From Alphaproteobacteria bacterium (lineage in GTDB: Bacteria; Pseudomonadota; Alphaproteobacteria; UBA9219; RGZA01): a stretch of 64,000 bases of DNA. This document shows positions 15,657 to 23,513 of this stretch, piece after piece. Positions within the stretch are counted from its first letter, which is position 1. Each line of letters opens with the position of its first letter. The translations under genes were made by a program, and so were the position numbers. The DNA lies in the NCBI GenBank assembly GCA_033762625.1, contig JANRLI010000017.1, forward strand, positions 1 to 64,000, in the 5' to 3' direction. The notes below the pieces were generated by a model. That model was not told the origin of the DNA, did not search any database, and worked only from the letters and a program-made list of their open reading frames with translations.

Positions 15657-17536
15657 TACTTTACCTGTTCAACCGTCCATGCTTCCGCAGAACGGCTTCC
15701 ACTATCACGAATAAAACGAAGCCCATTCACCATGCGTCCCGAATGCCGCTGAATCCACCGCCCCAAAACACGCCGATTGATAATGCCTTTCTCGCTTGCA
15801 ATATCGTGAATGACTTCCTGCAAATCGGTATCCATGCAATTAACGGCTTGCCTTACCATTGTTGGCTTATCCCAAAAGCATCGCTGCCAATTTTGTAAAA
15901 GCGTGCCCAGCGTATCGCGGTCTGGATCATCCGCCATAGATTCATAAACAGCCGTAGCGGGGTCTGCCTGCCCCAGCCACAATAAAGGCTGACGGCAAAG
16001 ATTTGACCATTCATCAAACCCATTGAGAGCTTTGCACTTTGTCTCAGGTCGCCCCGCAACAATCCATGCGCGAATGATTGTGAGTGCCGCTGAAACATAT
16101 CGCCCGCGTTCTCGCAACACATCTTGCACCAAACGTGGATTTGTAAATGTGCGTGTGGCTGGGGTTTCACAAGTGGGGTCTAATGTGATGGTTACACATC
16201 GCCTTGTCATATCACCTACAGGGCAGACATTGTTTCCGCTTGATAAAAACAATGCGCGGGTACTAACAGTGGCGGTCTTTGAAACGCCAAGAATGCGCCC
16301 CTGTAAGTATTCAGAGGTTAATGTGGTGCAAAGGCTTTTATGCGGTACAATATTACCTGTCAGATTGTCAAACTCCACCACCGCAGGCGCAGTTAGCAAT
16401 GTTGCCAGCAAGAATTTGCGACATTCTTCATCATCCTGCGGAAAGGTAGTGGGCGCACCCCGTTGCGGGGATGCAAAGGCAATAATCAGTGAGCAAAGAT
16501 ACGATTTGCCAGAGCCAAATTGTGCAGCCTTAACATGAAACATTGGTGCACAAGTCAGGCTTGAACGTATGGCAGCGGTAAGGAAAGCACATAATCCAGC
16601 GGCCTTATCTGTGTGCTTTGCAAAGCTGAATTCTTCCAGCACGCTAAGCAATAATTTTAGTGCATTTTCTGCATCCCCCTTTGTGGGTTTTTCCGGCACA
16701 TTGAAATCCTTGGCAGCAAAAACGCCAAACATGCCCGTTTCCACATCATATCCCGCAGCGTTCCGCAATGTACCATCTGGCCTTAAATAAGGTTGCCGTG
16801 TTAGACCGTTCAATACAGGCAAGTGGCGATATTCGGGCGCATCAAGCAAAACACCTGCATGACGCGCAGGCGGGTCTATTCGGACAAATTCTTTAGAGCG
16901 TCCATCATACCTTTCCCAATTCAATGCCCCCGCTAATGCAGCAACTAAGGAAGATAGCTTTAATCCCTGCACCGTTGTTTCACGTGTGCTGGGGTCTGTG
17001 CAAACAATAACAATTAGACCACCGCGCTGATAATATTGGCTACCTTTAGCAAGTTCTTTTTCGGCTGCATTTGCTATGCGACCAATTTCACCCGCCTGCA
17101 CCCGAATAGTGGGCTTCATATGCGCTGCATTTTTTTGAATACCCAAACATTCCAAGAGCTGACTGATATGCTTATTTTTGCAATCCCCATGCTGACACTT
17201 AAAGCCACCTATCGGAAAATTATCATCTGGTTCAAAATAAGCTGTGCCTGCATCCATCGCGTCCGTGTGCTCATTAACCCACGGGCAGGTTATATCGTGC
17301 CTCCCACCGCCTAGAGGCGATTTGTAAAGGCCACGGGCTTGTAAAGCTATAAAAACAGCATTTTCGGTAGGGCTAGGAATTAAAATTTGCTCCCCACCAT
17401 CTTCCCGCTGCTTATTTTTTTGTGCCTTTTTAGATTGTCCCCTGTCGGTTATATCGGTTTTATCGGTTTCTGTGCTAGAAACAGCTAAAACTGTGATTGC
17501 GTGAACATCGTTATAAGGTTGCGTTAAATCTGACAT
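15656..17536 (-). CDS. Helicase/primase-like ATPase of the element
   Basis: A 626-residue protein. A low-complexity start (about 1-50) precedes a likely zinc-binding module with His80, Cys84, Cys114, His116 and Cys119, similar in layout to primase-associated fingers. The second half is a P-loop ATPase with Walker A Q-F-G-S-G-K-S (339-345) and a Walker B-like V-V-E-F-D-N (385-390), followed by an S-S-G-N sensor-type motif. This arrangement matches replication proteins of satellites and islands that combine DNA-binding or priming with a helicase motor. No primase catalytic acid triad is evident by eye, so helicase loader or DUF927/DUF3987-like function remains possible. Its start overlaps the end of the upstream HTH gene by 13 bases. 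Confidence 0.78.
   Translation of the reverse strand: MSDLTQPYNDVHAITVLAVSSTETDKTDITDRGQSKKAQKNKQREDGGEQILIPSPTENAVFIALQARGLYKSPLGGGRHDITCPWVNEHTDAMDAGTAYFEPDDNFPIGGFKCQHGDCKNKHISQLLECLGIQKNAAHMKPTIRVQAGEIGRIANAAEKELAKGSQYYQRGGLIVIVCTDPSTRETTVQGLKLSSLVAALAGALNWERYDGRSKEFVRIDPPARHAGVLLDAPEYRHLPVLNGLTRQPYLRPDGTLRNAAGYDVETGMFGVFAAKDFNVPEKPTKGDAENALKLLLSVLEEFSFAKHTDKAAGLCAFLTAAIRSSLTCAPMFHVKAAQFGSGKSYLCSLIIAFASPQRGAPTTFPQDDEECRKFLLATLLTAPAVVEFDNLTGNIVPHKSLCTTLTSEYLQGRILGVSKTATVSTRALFLSSGNNVCPVGDMTRRCVTITLDPTCETPATRTFTNPRLVQDVLRERGRYVSAALTIIRAWIVAGRPETKCKALNGFDEWSNLCRQPLLWLGQADPATAVYESMADDPDRDTLGTLLQNWQRCFWDKPTMVRQAVNCMDTDLQEVIHDIASEKGIINRRVLGRWIQRHSGRMVNGLRFIRDSGSRSAEAWTVEQVK
17445..17470 (-). 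repeat. Iteron-like 9-nt repeats, right block (within the ATPase gene)
   Basis: Read on the minus strand, two perfect copies of AAACCGATA are followed by a diverged third (TAACCGACA). They encode T-D-K-T-D-I-T-D near residue 23 of the ATPase. The block is the inverted counterpart of 15633-15656. Its coding frame is a low-complexity region, so DNA-level selection is plausible. Confidence 0.5.
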
Positions 17537-17946
17537 TGCAAACCTCCTGAGATAACTCGAATGATGATCTGCGTTTTCAAGAAATAACGTCCATATTTTG
17601 AAGCCCCGTGACGGCCTTTATGCGAAACACGTATGCATTCCACATCAAGCGCATATTCATGCCGGAATACGCTTACGTGCTGCGTGAGGCTTAAAATGCC
17701 AAATTTTGAAAGAGCTTCAATTCGGGTCAGGCCATTCATTTCACATTGTTTCAGGTGCATAAGTGAACGTGCCAAAGTTCCCTTAATAACATGTGTGTAT
17801 GGCGGCTCAGAACCACCACCGGATACAACAGTAATTGTTATTTTTGGCTGCTTAGCTTGATTTATTGTTGGTCTTTGAGTATATTTGGTGGGTGAAATTG
17901 AGATTGCCGCATGGTTCCCGCCTGCGGCTTTTTCTTTATCCTTCAT
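17524..17946 (-). CDS. Winged-helix/HTH-type protein of the element
   Basis: A 140-residue protein. A disordered N-terminal third is followed by a helical region with L-T-R-I-E-A-L-S-K-F-G-I-L-S-L-T-Q-H-V-S-V-F-R-H-E, typical of HTH_39-like domains that turn on a Leu-x-x-x-x-Ala-Leu-x-x-x-Gly-Ile frame. A basic beta-hairpin (K-G-R-H-G-A-S-K-Y-G-R-Y) ends it and may be the wing. The start at 17946 overlaps the end of alpA and has GGTGA upstream; an in-frame ATG at 17958 is the alternative. It is probably translated coupled to alpA and the ATPase gene. It is likely a regulator or replication accessory protein. Confidence 0.65.
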   Translation of the reverse strand: MKDKEKAAGGNHAAISISPTKYTQRPTINQAKQPKITITVVSGGGSEPPYTHVIKGTLARSLMHLKQCEMNGLTRIEALSKFGILSLTQHVSVFRHEYALDVECIRVSHKGRHGASKYGRYFLKTQIIIRVISGGLQCQI

Positions 17947-18151
17947 GGCGGTCACCATTTTTCAAACGTGAAGCTTCTATTTGTTTTTTGATCCAGTTTT
18001 GTATGGATTCGGCTTCCCAGCCCACTGCTCTGGCATTCTCTCCCAATGGGAAAGGGGCAGGGAATGTGCCTTGGGAGATTTTTAGGTAGATACTGGAATT
18101 GGATAGCCCAGTGAGCCTTTTTACTTCTGGCTTTCGTAATATCTGTAGCAT
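17936..18151 (-). CDS. AlpA-family regulator/excisionase-like protein
   Basis: A 71-residue protein of the AlpA (MerR-like HTH) family. It has the opening L-R-x-P-E-V-x-x-L-T-G-L-S-x-S-S-I-Y and the wing residues F-P-x-P-x-x-L-G, followed by V-G-W-x-x-x-x-I-x-x-W-I. AlpA proteins regulate integrase and excision genes in P4-like elements. A GGAG ribosome-binding site lies 8 bases before the ATG and falls in the right arm of a perfect inverted repeat. It heads the operon alpA-HTH-ATPase. Confidence 0.9.
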   Translation of the reverse strand: MLQILRKPEVKRLTGLSNSSIYLKISQGTFPAPFPLGENARAVGWEAESIQNWIKKQIEASRLKNGDRHEG

Positions 18152-18160
18152 GGCGTTAAC

Positions 18161-18180
18161 TCCATTAGGGTTCTAATGGA
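18161..18180 (-). promoter_or_regulatory. Perfect inverted repeat over the alpA ribosome-binding site
   Basis: TCCATTAG (18161-18168) and CTAATGGA (18173-18180) are perfect 8-base arms around a 4-base spacer. The arm nearest alpA contains the GGAG that would bind ribosomes. It could be a protein operator or an RNA hairpin that masks translation. Confidence 0.6.
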
Positions 18181-18210
18181 AGCAACGTAATATGCATGAA
18201 ATATCAATCG

Positions 18211-18243
18211 GGCGAATTCGCCAAAGATTTTAGCGAATTCGCT
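18211..18243. promoter_or_regulatory. Two tandem 12-bp palindromes upstream of alpA
   Basis: GGCGAATTCGCC (18211-18222) and AGCGAATTCGCT (18232-18243) are each perfect palindromes, with centres 21 bases apart, i.e. two helical turns. They lie between alpA and the upstream gene, 60-92 bases before the alpA start. The spacing fits cooperative binding of a dimeric repressor on one face of the DNA. Confidence 0.6.
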
Positions 18244-18887
18244 TATTTTTCTTTGCGAGCATCAGGATAATGGTTTTCCCACGCCTCTTTTATCCATTTA
18301 CCAAGGGTTTCATCATCAATTTGAATACCTGTTTTGATTATGGAATCGTGAAGCATACTGATTTTAGGTATTTTTTCTTTGATGGCAGTTTTGTAATGCG
18401 CCAAAAGAAGTCCAACAATAATTTTCATTAAGGTGGCTTTCTCTTTTGTTTGTGCCGTTAGATTCTCTCTTTTTGGCTTTATTATTTCCTGAGGTTTTTG
18501 AGAGAATGTTTTTACAGCAGTAGTGAGTTTTCGGGGAATTGAAATCCTCATTTTCTTTGCCCAAGCAATAATTTTGTATGGGGGATTATGGTATGGCACC
18601 AAGTCGTGCAGCCGACCAAAACCCACGTTTTGAATTTGTTTTGAAAGCTCGTTATGGCTCTTTATGACATCAGGTGCATAATCTGTAGCGTCATAACATT
18701 TATCCGGATTCAACCCTTTTAGTAGGGCTGCGGCTTGGTCGTCATCCCAAGTTGCCATTCTAGCCCAGTGTTTATAATCCGGCTCCATAACGTTTCTTTT
18801 GTTTACTTGTGGTGTTCGAGGAGTCGAGCCGCCTGAAATCATTATTTCTGGGAGCGGTGGGGATAATTTTTTTCTTATTATTGTCAT
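18243..18887 (-). CDS. Element protein of unknown function
   Basis: A 214-residue, strongly basic, AT-rich gene product. A disordered start is followed by H-W-A-R-M-A-T-W-D-D-D-Q-A-A-A-L-L-K-G-L-N-P, a motif in which a Trp and an Ala-Leu-Leu-x-Gly-x-x-P turn mark a short helical domain that I associate with small phage/island proteins. The C-terminal third is helical and charged. The ATG at 18887 is preferred over the frame's first start at 18953 because CTGGAG lies 6 bases before it. It lies between alpA and the integrase on the same strand. The function is not known. Confidence 0.6.
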   Translation of the reverse strand: MTIIRKKLSPPLPEIMISGGSTPRTPQVNKRNVMEPDYKHWARMATWDDDQAAALLKGLNPDKCYDATDYAPDVIKSHNELSKQIQNVGFGRLHDLVPYHNPPYKIIAWAKKMRISIPRKLTTAVKTFSQKPQEIIKPKRENLTAQTKEKATLMKIIVGLLLAHYKTAIKEKIPKISMLHDSIIKTGIQIDDETLGKWIKEAWENHYPDARKEK

Positions 18888-18971
18888 TTTTGACTCCAGA
18901 TTTTGAAATAGCAAATATTCATAGTCGCACCCCTCGCTTGCTTTCACAGGCATTCTACGTAAACGCCCCCC

Positions 18972-20195
18972 CTACCCCAGCCGTTGTTTATGGATCGGAA
19001 TGATTTTCTTATCATCGCTACTCAATCTAAGTGCATCCAAAATATCCGCATAGTCCTGCATCATCTTTTTGCGTTCCAAAAGGTATTCTGCACGGTTATA
19101 GGCCGAGCGGATTTTGTCGTTATCTTCATGTGCTAGTTGGCGTTCAATCACGTCGGGGGCATAGCTTTTTTCGTTTAAGATGGTGGAAGCAAGGGAACGA
19201 AAACCATGTCCTGTCATAAGGCCTTGGTATCCCATGCGGCGTAAAGCCATAAGCACCGCGCCATTGCTGATATGCTTACTCTTACCGCGCTGGCTATGGA
19301 ACACGTTTTGCTTTTCGCCTGTTATTTCTTGTAAGCCTCTAAGAAGGGCAATCGCTTGGCGAGACAGTGGAACAAGATGGGGACGCTTCATCTTCATGCG
19401 TTCTTTGGGGATATGCCATTCTTCCCTATCGAAGTTTATTTCATCCCACCGCGCACCTATCAACTCTCCTGTGCGTACAAAAGTAAGGGCAAGCAACTGC
19501 ATCGCTGGCTTGGTTAGGTTATCGCCCTTATAGGCTTCCATATCCTTCAACAGTTTTGGAAATTCGCTGGGATGGATGCAGGCATGATGCTTTTCTTCTG
19601 CGGTGGGCAATATGTCCCGCAAATCTGCGGCTGGGTTATTCTGACACAAACCCCGTTGCGCTGCGTACCGGAAGACTTGCCCGATAAGTTGCTTCATACG
19701 CTTGGCAGTTTCTATCGTGCCGCGCTTGCTGATTTTCTCCACAACACGCACAACATCGGGGATAGTTATTTCAATAATTGGAAACGCACCAATAATAGGA
19801 AAAACGTGCTGTTCCATGCGCTCAAGGGATTGCTTGCGGTATTTGGCGTTTAGCTTGCCGCCTTTAATTTCCATCCAATTACGGGCTATGCGCTCAAAGG
19901 TGTTTTCGCCTTCAACTGATTTGCGTAGTTTTTGGGCAGCTTTCTCACGGGTAGGATGTTTTCCTTCCGTTGCCAGTGACCGCGCCTCATCCCGTTTCTT
20001 ACGGGCTTGCTCCAAGCCAACATCAGGGAATTTACCCAAGGCCAGCATTTGCTGCTTACCGTTAAAGTAATATCGCCACCGCCACAGCTTGCCTCCTGTA
20101 GGGGCTATCTCAAGGCACAGGCCACCGTTATCAGCAACACGGTAGATTTTAGCTTTTGGCTTGAGGTTCTTGATAGCTAAGGCCGTGAGTGCCAT
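18972..20195 (-). CDS. int: Tyrosine integrase, P4/DUF4102 type
   Basis: A 407-residue site-specific recombinase. The N-terminal DUF4102 arm-binding domain (about 1-90, with A-L-G-K-F-P-D-V-G-L-E-Q-A-R) precedes a core-binding domain. The catalytic domain has Arg241 (R-T-G-E-L), His330-x-x-Arg333 (H-G-F-R), His356 and nucleophile Tyr366 (A-Y-N-R), so all key residues are present. The gene lies next to tRNA-Ser and points away from it, the usual position for enzymes that insert into tRNA 3' ends. Candidate arm sites lie 20 bases upstream of its start. Confidence 0.96.
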   Translation of the reverse strand: MALTALAIKNLKPKAKIYRVADNGGLCLEIAPTGGKLWRWRYYFNGKQQMLALGKFPDVGLEQARKKRDEARSLATEGKHPTREKAAQKLRKSVEGENTFERIARNWMEIKGGKLNAKYRKQSLERMEQHVFPIIGAFPIIEITIPDVVRVVEKISKRGTIETAKRMKQLIGQVFRYAAQRGLCQNNPAADLRDILPTAEEKHHACIHPSEFPKLLKDMEAYKGDNLTKPAMQLLALTFVRTGELIGARWDEINFDREEWHIPKERMKMKRPHLVPLSRQAIALLRGLQEITGEKQNVFHSQRGKSKHISNGAVLMALRRMGYQGLMTGHGFRSLASTILNEKSYAPDVIERQLAHEDNDKIRSAYNRAEYLLERKKMMQDYADILDALRLSSDDKKIIPIHKQRLG

Positions 20196-20214
20196 GCGTT
20201 TGAGTCCTATGGGT

Positions 20215-20237
20215 AAATCTACTCACAAATCTACTCA
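20215..20237 (+). repeat. Candidate right integrase arm-type sites
   Basis: Two perfect direct copies of AAATCTACTCA (20215-20225 and 20227-20237) have a 12-base period. They lie between the integrase start and the tRNA. The similar pair at 13832-13854 is in the same orientation at the other end of the element. Confidence 0.65.
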
Positions 20238-20301
20238 TAACTCGGCTGGATTGCAAAAAATTTCTCTGGACGGCATCAGATAGAAAAATAACTTTTTGCT
20301 T

Positions 20302-20340
20302 ATAAAAATAAAGGCATCTCAGATTTCTCTGGATGCCTTT
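20302..20340 (-). terminator. Terminator downstream of tRNA-Ser
   Basis: AAAGGCATC (20310-20318) pairs with GATGCCTTT (20332-20340), with further pairing of CAGA and TCTG inside the loop. On the minus strand it is followed by ATTTTTAT. It lies just past the tRNA and inside the element end, so the tRNA transcript now appears to end within element DNA. Confidence 0.85.
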
Positions 20341-20351
20341 GAATTTGTAAT

Positions 20352-20366
20352 TGGCGGAGGGGAAAG
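20352..20366 (+). other. Right attachment core within tRNA-Ser 3' end
   Basis: TGGCGGAGGGGAAAG is the 3' end of the tRNA gene on the opposite strand, including CCA. It is the intact partner of the near-copy at 13761-13774. Crossover within this stretch would restore a functional tRNA. Confidence 0.5.
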
Positions 20367-20441
20367 GATTTGAACCTTCGAAACCCTTGCGGGTTTAACG
20401 GTTTTCGAGACCGCCGCGATCGACCACTCTGCCACCCCTCC
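20352..20441 (-). tRNA. tRNA-Ser(CGA)
   Basis: A 90-base gene including the encoded CCA. The acceptor arms GGAGGGG and CCCCTCC pair. The anticodon loop is C-T-CGA-A-A on a five-pair stem, giving anticodon CGA for UCG codons. The T-arm has the GGTTCAAATCC consensus, and the long variable arm is typical of serine tRNAs. Its 3' end is the integration site of the adjacent element. Confidence 0.96.
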
Positions 20442-20515
20442 GCACAAAAACACATATGCGTTTCAGTTTGATAGCAGAAACAAACCAGCTGTTGAAGGGC
20501 TGATTTCTTTTGTCT

Positions 20516-21451
20516 TTATTTCTTAAGCGCAGCCGTTAATTCCGGCACGATTTGGAACAAATCGCCCACCAAACCATAATCTGCGACGTTAAAAATGGGT
20601 GCATCGGGGTCTTTGTTAATCGCAACAATCACCTTGCTGTCTTTCATACCCGCCAGATGTTGAATAGCACCGGAAATACCCACTGCTACGTACAGGTCTG
20701 GGGCAACAATTTTACCCGTCTGCCCCACTTGATAATCATTGGGGACAAAGCCTGCATCTACCGCCGCACGTGATGCACCAATCGCCCCGCCAACCACATC
20801 GGCGAGCTGTTCAAGCATTTTGAAATTTTCGCCCGAACCCAAACCGCGGCCGCCGGATATTACAACCTTTGCTGCTGTCAATTCAGGGCGCTCTGATTTG
20901 GAAACTTCGCGGCCCACAAAGCTGGAAAGGCCGGCATCTGCTGTGGCGGCAACCTTTTCAATAGCCGTATTGCCGCCTGTTGCAGGCACCGCATCAAAGG
21001 ATGTTGCGCGCACGGTGCATAGCTTTATTGCATCTGTGGATTGCACAGTAGCAATGGCATTTCCGGCATAGATTGGCCGTTTAAAAGTATCCGCGCTTTC
21101 AACCGATGAAATTTCGGAAATCGGCGCAACGTCCATTAATGCGCCGACGCGTGGCAGCAGGTTTTTACCAAAGCTGGTTGCCGCGACAAATACATGCGTA
21201 TAGTTTTTGGCAAGCTGCGCAACAAGTGGCGCTTCGTTTTCTGCCAAATCATCCTTGTATTGCGCGCCTTCGCTGACCAGCACTTTTTCAAGGCCGCTGA
21301 TTTTACCGGCCGCATCGATCACAGCTGCGCCCGCATTACACATGACAAGACCGTCAGCTGGGCAGTTTAATTTTTTTGCAGCAGCGATGGCGTGCAGCGT
21401 GGCAGATTTAACCGCAACGCCGTCATGTTCAAGAATAATAAGTGCACGCAT
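20516..21451 (-). CDS. etfA: Electron transfer flavoprotein alpha subunit
   Basis: FAD-binding subunit of the heterodimer that carries electrons from acyl-CoA and other flavoprotein dehydrogenases to ETF-ubiquinone oxidoreductase. The 311-residue length is normal. The C-terminal FAD domain shows [12 protein letters not shown], then [10 protein letters not shown] and V-G-Q-T-G-K-I-V-x-P-D-L-Y, and the [11 protein letters not shown] motif. It is one base downstream of etfB and co-transcribed. Confidence 0.97.
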   Translation of the reverse strand: MRALIILEHDGVAVKSATLHAIAAAKKLNCPADGLVMCNAGAAVIDAAGKISGLEKVLVSEGAQYKDDLAENEAPLVAQLAKNYTHVFVAATSFGKNLLPRVGALMDVAPISEISSVESADTFKRPIYAGNAIATVQSTDAIKLCTVRATSFDAVPATGGNTAIEKVAATADAGLSSFVGREVSKSERPELTAAKVVISGGRGLGSGENFKMLEQLADVVGGAIGASRAAVDAGFVPNDYQVGQTGKIVAPDLYVAVGISGAIQHLAGMKDSKVIVAINKDPDAPIFNVADYGLVGDLFQIVPELTAALKK

Positions 21452-21452
21452 C

Positions 21453-22202
21453 TTAAATCACCTTTGCTTCGTTTTTAAGTTTATCAACCAATGTTGCTAC
21501 ATCTGGCACTTTAATACCTGCTTTGCGGGTGCCGGGCTCATCAACGCGAAGGGTTTTGATACGTGGGGTTAAATCAACGCCCTTAGCTGCGGCATCAAAC
21601 GGTTCAATCGGCTTTTTCTTGGCCTTCATGATGTTTGGAAGTGTTGCATAACGTGGTTCGTTCAACCGTAAATCGGTTGTGATGATTGCAGGAAGTTTGA
21701 GCGATAAGGTTTCTAGACCGCCATCGACCTCACGCGTGACATTTACGCTGCCATTACCTACTTCTACTTTGGAAGCAAAGGTTGCCTGACCCCAGCCCAA
21801 TAGCGCACCAAGCATTTGTCCGACCTGATTGTTATCCCCGTCAATCGCCTGCTTACCCAAAATAACCAAATCCGGCTTTTCCTGATCGACAATCGCTTTT
21901 AATGTTTTGGCAACGCCAAGCGGTTGTGTTTCACCATCAAATACAACATGGATGCCGCGATCTGCGCCAATCGCCATAGCGGTACGCAATAAATCCTGAC
22001 ACTGGCTGGAGCCAATTGTAACGGCAATGACTTCGGTTGCCTTGCCTTTTTCTTTCAGACGCACCGCTTCTTCAACCGCGATTTCATCAAACGGATTCAT
22101 ACCCATTTTGACGTTTGCGGTTTCAACCCCGCTATTATCGGCTTTGACGCGGATTTTCACGTTGTAATCAATCACGCGCTTCACGGGAACGAGAATTTTC
22201 AT
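21453..22202 (-). CDS. etfB: Electron transfer flavoprotein beta subunit
   Basis: AMP-binding subunit of ETF. The 249-residue product has the typical [11 protein letters not shown] start, [28 protein letters not shown], and the recognition-loop region [15 protein letters not shown]. It is first of the etfB-etfA pair, with the HIG1-domain gene upstream on the same strand. Confidence 0.97.
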   Translation of the reverse strand: MKILVPVKRVIDYNVKIRVKADNSGVETANVKMGMNPFDEIAVEEAVRLKEKGKATEVIAVTIGSSQCQDLLRTAMAIGADRGIHVVFDGETQPLGVAKTLKAIVDQEKPDLVILGKQAIDGDNNQVGQMLGALLGWGQATFASKVEVGNGSVNVTREVDGGLETLSLKLPAIITTDLRLNEPRYATLPNIMKAKKKPIEPFDAAAKGVDLTPRIKTLRVDEPGTRKAGIKVPDVATLVDKLKNEAKVI

Positions 22203-22224
22203 CTAAACCAACTCCATCCTTATT

Positions 22225-22425
22225 TTAAGAACCATGCTTTAAAAGCAATGCGACAGCAAAAAGGACAAGCGCAACGGCCTGCAAGCCGACGCGCCAGCGC
22301 ATCAGGCGGTTGCCGTATTTGCGGTTGAACTCCCCGCCTTTGACCATGCTGAACAGGCCGAGTACTAGCACTACCAGAACGGCAGCCATGGCAATGCCCA
22401 TGAGAATTGAAACAATTGCTGTCAT
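22225..22425 (-). CDS. HIG1-domain twin-transmembrane protein
   Basis: A 66-residue inner-membrane protein with two hydrophobic helices (about 3-27 and 45-62). They are joined by a basic loop containing K-Y-G-N-R-L-M-R-W-R-V-G-L-Q, which matches the HIG1 family signature. Members occur in many Alphaproteobacteria and are related to mitochondrial respiratory supercomplex factors. Here the gene lies 22 bases upstream of etfB, a setting consistent with respiratory electron transfer. The role itself is inferred. Confidence 0.88.
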   Translation of the reverse strand: MTAIVSILMGIAMAAVLVVLVLGLFSMVKGGEFNRKYGNRLMRWRVGLQAVALVLFAVALLLKHGS

Positions 22426-22472
22426 GTGAAGAGATATAGCAAAGGCTTTTGGGCTAGGCTATATCATTTCAT

Positions 22473-23504
22473 ATGATTGTATTGGGGATTGAAACATCAT
22501 GCGATGAGACTGCCGTAGCGGTTGTGGATAATAACCGCCGCGTTTTAGCGCATAGTTTATTATCGCAATTGGACGAACACCGCGTGTATGGCGGCGTTGT
22601 GCCTGAAATTGCTGCACGTGCACATCTGGATGCGATTGATGTGCTGACCCAAAAAACGATTCGGGATTCCGGGATAAAACTACATGACTTCGATGGAATT
22701 GCTGCAACCTGCGGCCCGGGTTTAATTGGGGGGGTAATGGTTGGCGCCATGATGGGCAAGGCATTGTCGCTTTCAACCGGTAAGCCGTTTCTTGCCGTCA
22801 ATCATTTGGAAGCGCATGCGCTGACCGCGCGTCTTACGGATGATGTTTCATTTCCTTATTTGCTACTACTGATTTCTGGTGGGCATTGCCAGTTATTGGC
22901 GGTGGAAGGTGTTGGCAAATATAAACTGTATGGCTCGACGATTGATGACGCGGTAGGTGAAGCGTTTGACAAGGTTGCCAAATTATTAGGGCTGGGATTT
23001 CCGGGTGGGCCAGCCGTTGAAGCGGCAGCAAAAACAGGTGATGCCAATAAATACGAACTGCCCTGCCCCATGCTGGGCAAACCTAATTGCGATTTTTCAT
23101 TTTCAGGTTTGAAAACGGCTGTAAGAAGCCTATCGGAACGTATTGGTGTTCTGGATGACCAGAAACGCAGCGATATTGCCGCGTGTTTCCAGCGCGTGGT
23201 GGCGGATTGCCTTAGTGACCGCGTAAAACATGCGATAGAAAAGATGATCGTGGATTATCCAAATGGAAAAACGCTGGTCGTTGCGGGCGGCGTTGCCGCC
23301 AACCAGACTCTGCGAGCCAAGCTGCAATACGTAAGTGGAAAACATGGCTTTAAACTGGTAACACCGCCGCCAGCCTTGTGCACCGATAACGGGGTCATGG
23401 TGGCTTGGGCGGGATTGGAAAAACTGCGCCTCGGCATGATTGACGGGCTTGATTTCAAACCGCGCCCTAGATGGCCTCTTTATGAAGCAACAGAAATGCT
23501 ATAA
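22473..23504 (+). CDS. tsaD: tRNA N6-adenosine threonylcarbamoyltransferase TsaD
   Basis: Transfers the threonylcarbamoyl group from threonylcarbamoyl-AMP to A37 of ANN-decoding tRNAs, acting with TsaB and TsaE. The 343-residue protein begins V-L-G-I-E-T-S-C-D-E-T and has the metal-binding H-L-E-A-H (His111, His115), the S-G-G-H region and the D-D-A-V-G-E-A-F-D-K motif of the ASKHA nucleotide-binding fold. gpsA follows after 9 bases, a common pairing. Confidence 0.97.
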   Translation: MIVLGIETSCDETAVAVVDNNRRVLAHSLLSQLDEHRVYGGVVPEIAARAHLDAIDVLTQKTIRDSGIKLHDFDGIAATCGPGLIGGVMVGAMMGKALSLSTGKPFLAVNHLEAHALTARLTDDVSFPYLLLLISGGHCQLLAVEGVGKYKLYGSTIDDAVGEAFDKVAKLLGLGFPGGPAVEAAAKTGDANKYELPCPMLGKPNCDFSFSGLKTAVRSLSERIGVLDDQKRSDIAACFQRVVADCLSDRVKHAIEKMIVDYPNGKTLVVAGGVAANQTLRAKLQYVSGKHGFKLVTPPPALCTDNGVMVAWAGLEKLRLGMIDGLDFKPRPRWPLYEATEML

Positions 23505-23513
23505 GCACTAATC

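Larger units (their letters stand above)
13761..20366. mobile_element. 6.6 kb tRNA-Ser-integrated satellite-like element
   Basis: The element is bounded on the right by the 3' end of tRNA-Ser and a P4-type integrase, and on the left by a near-copy of the tRNA end (13761-13774). Candidate integrase arm repeats lie just inside both ends. Contents from left to right: lipoprotein, zinc-ribbon protein, small membrane-anchored protein, helicase/primase-like ATPase, HTH protein, AlpA-like regulator, unknown protein, integrase. Several genes are visibly more AT-rich than the core genes on either side. There is no recognisable capsid, terminase, relaxase or mating-pair gene. The gene set fits a P4/PICI-style satellite or a mobilisable island; left boundary confidence is moderate. 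Confidence 0.75.
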
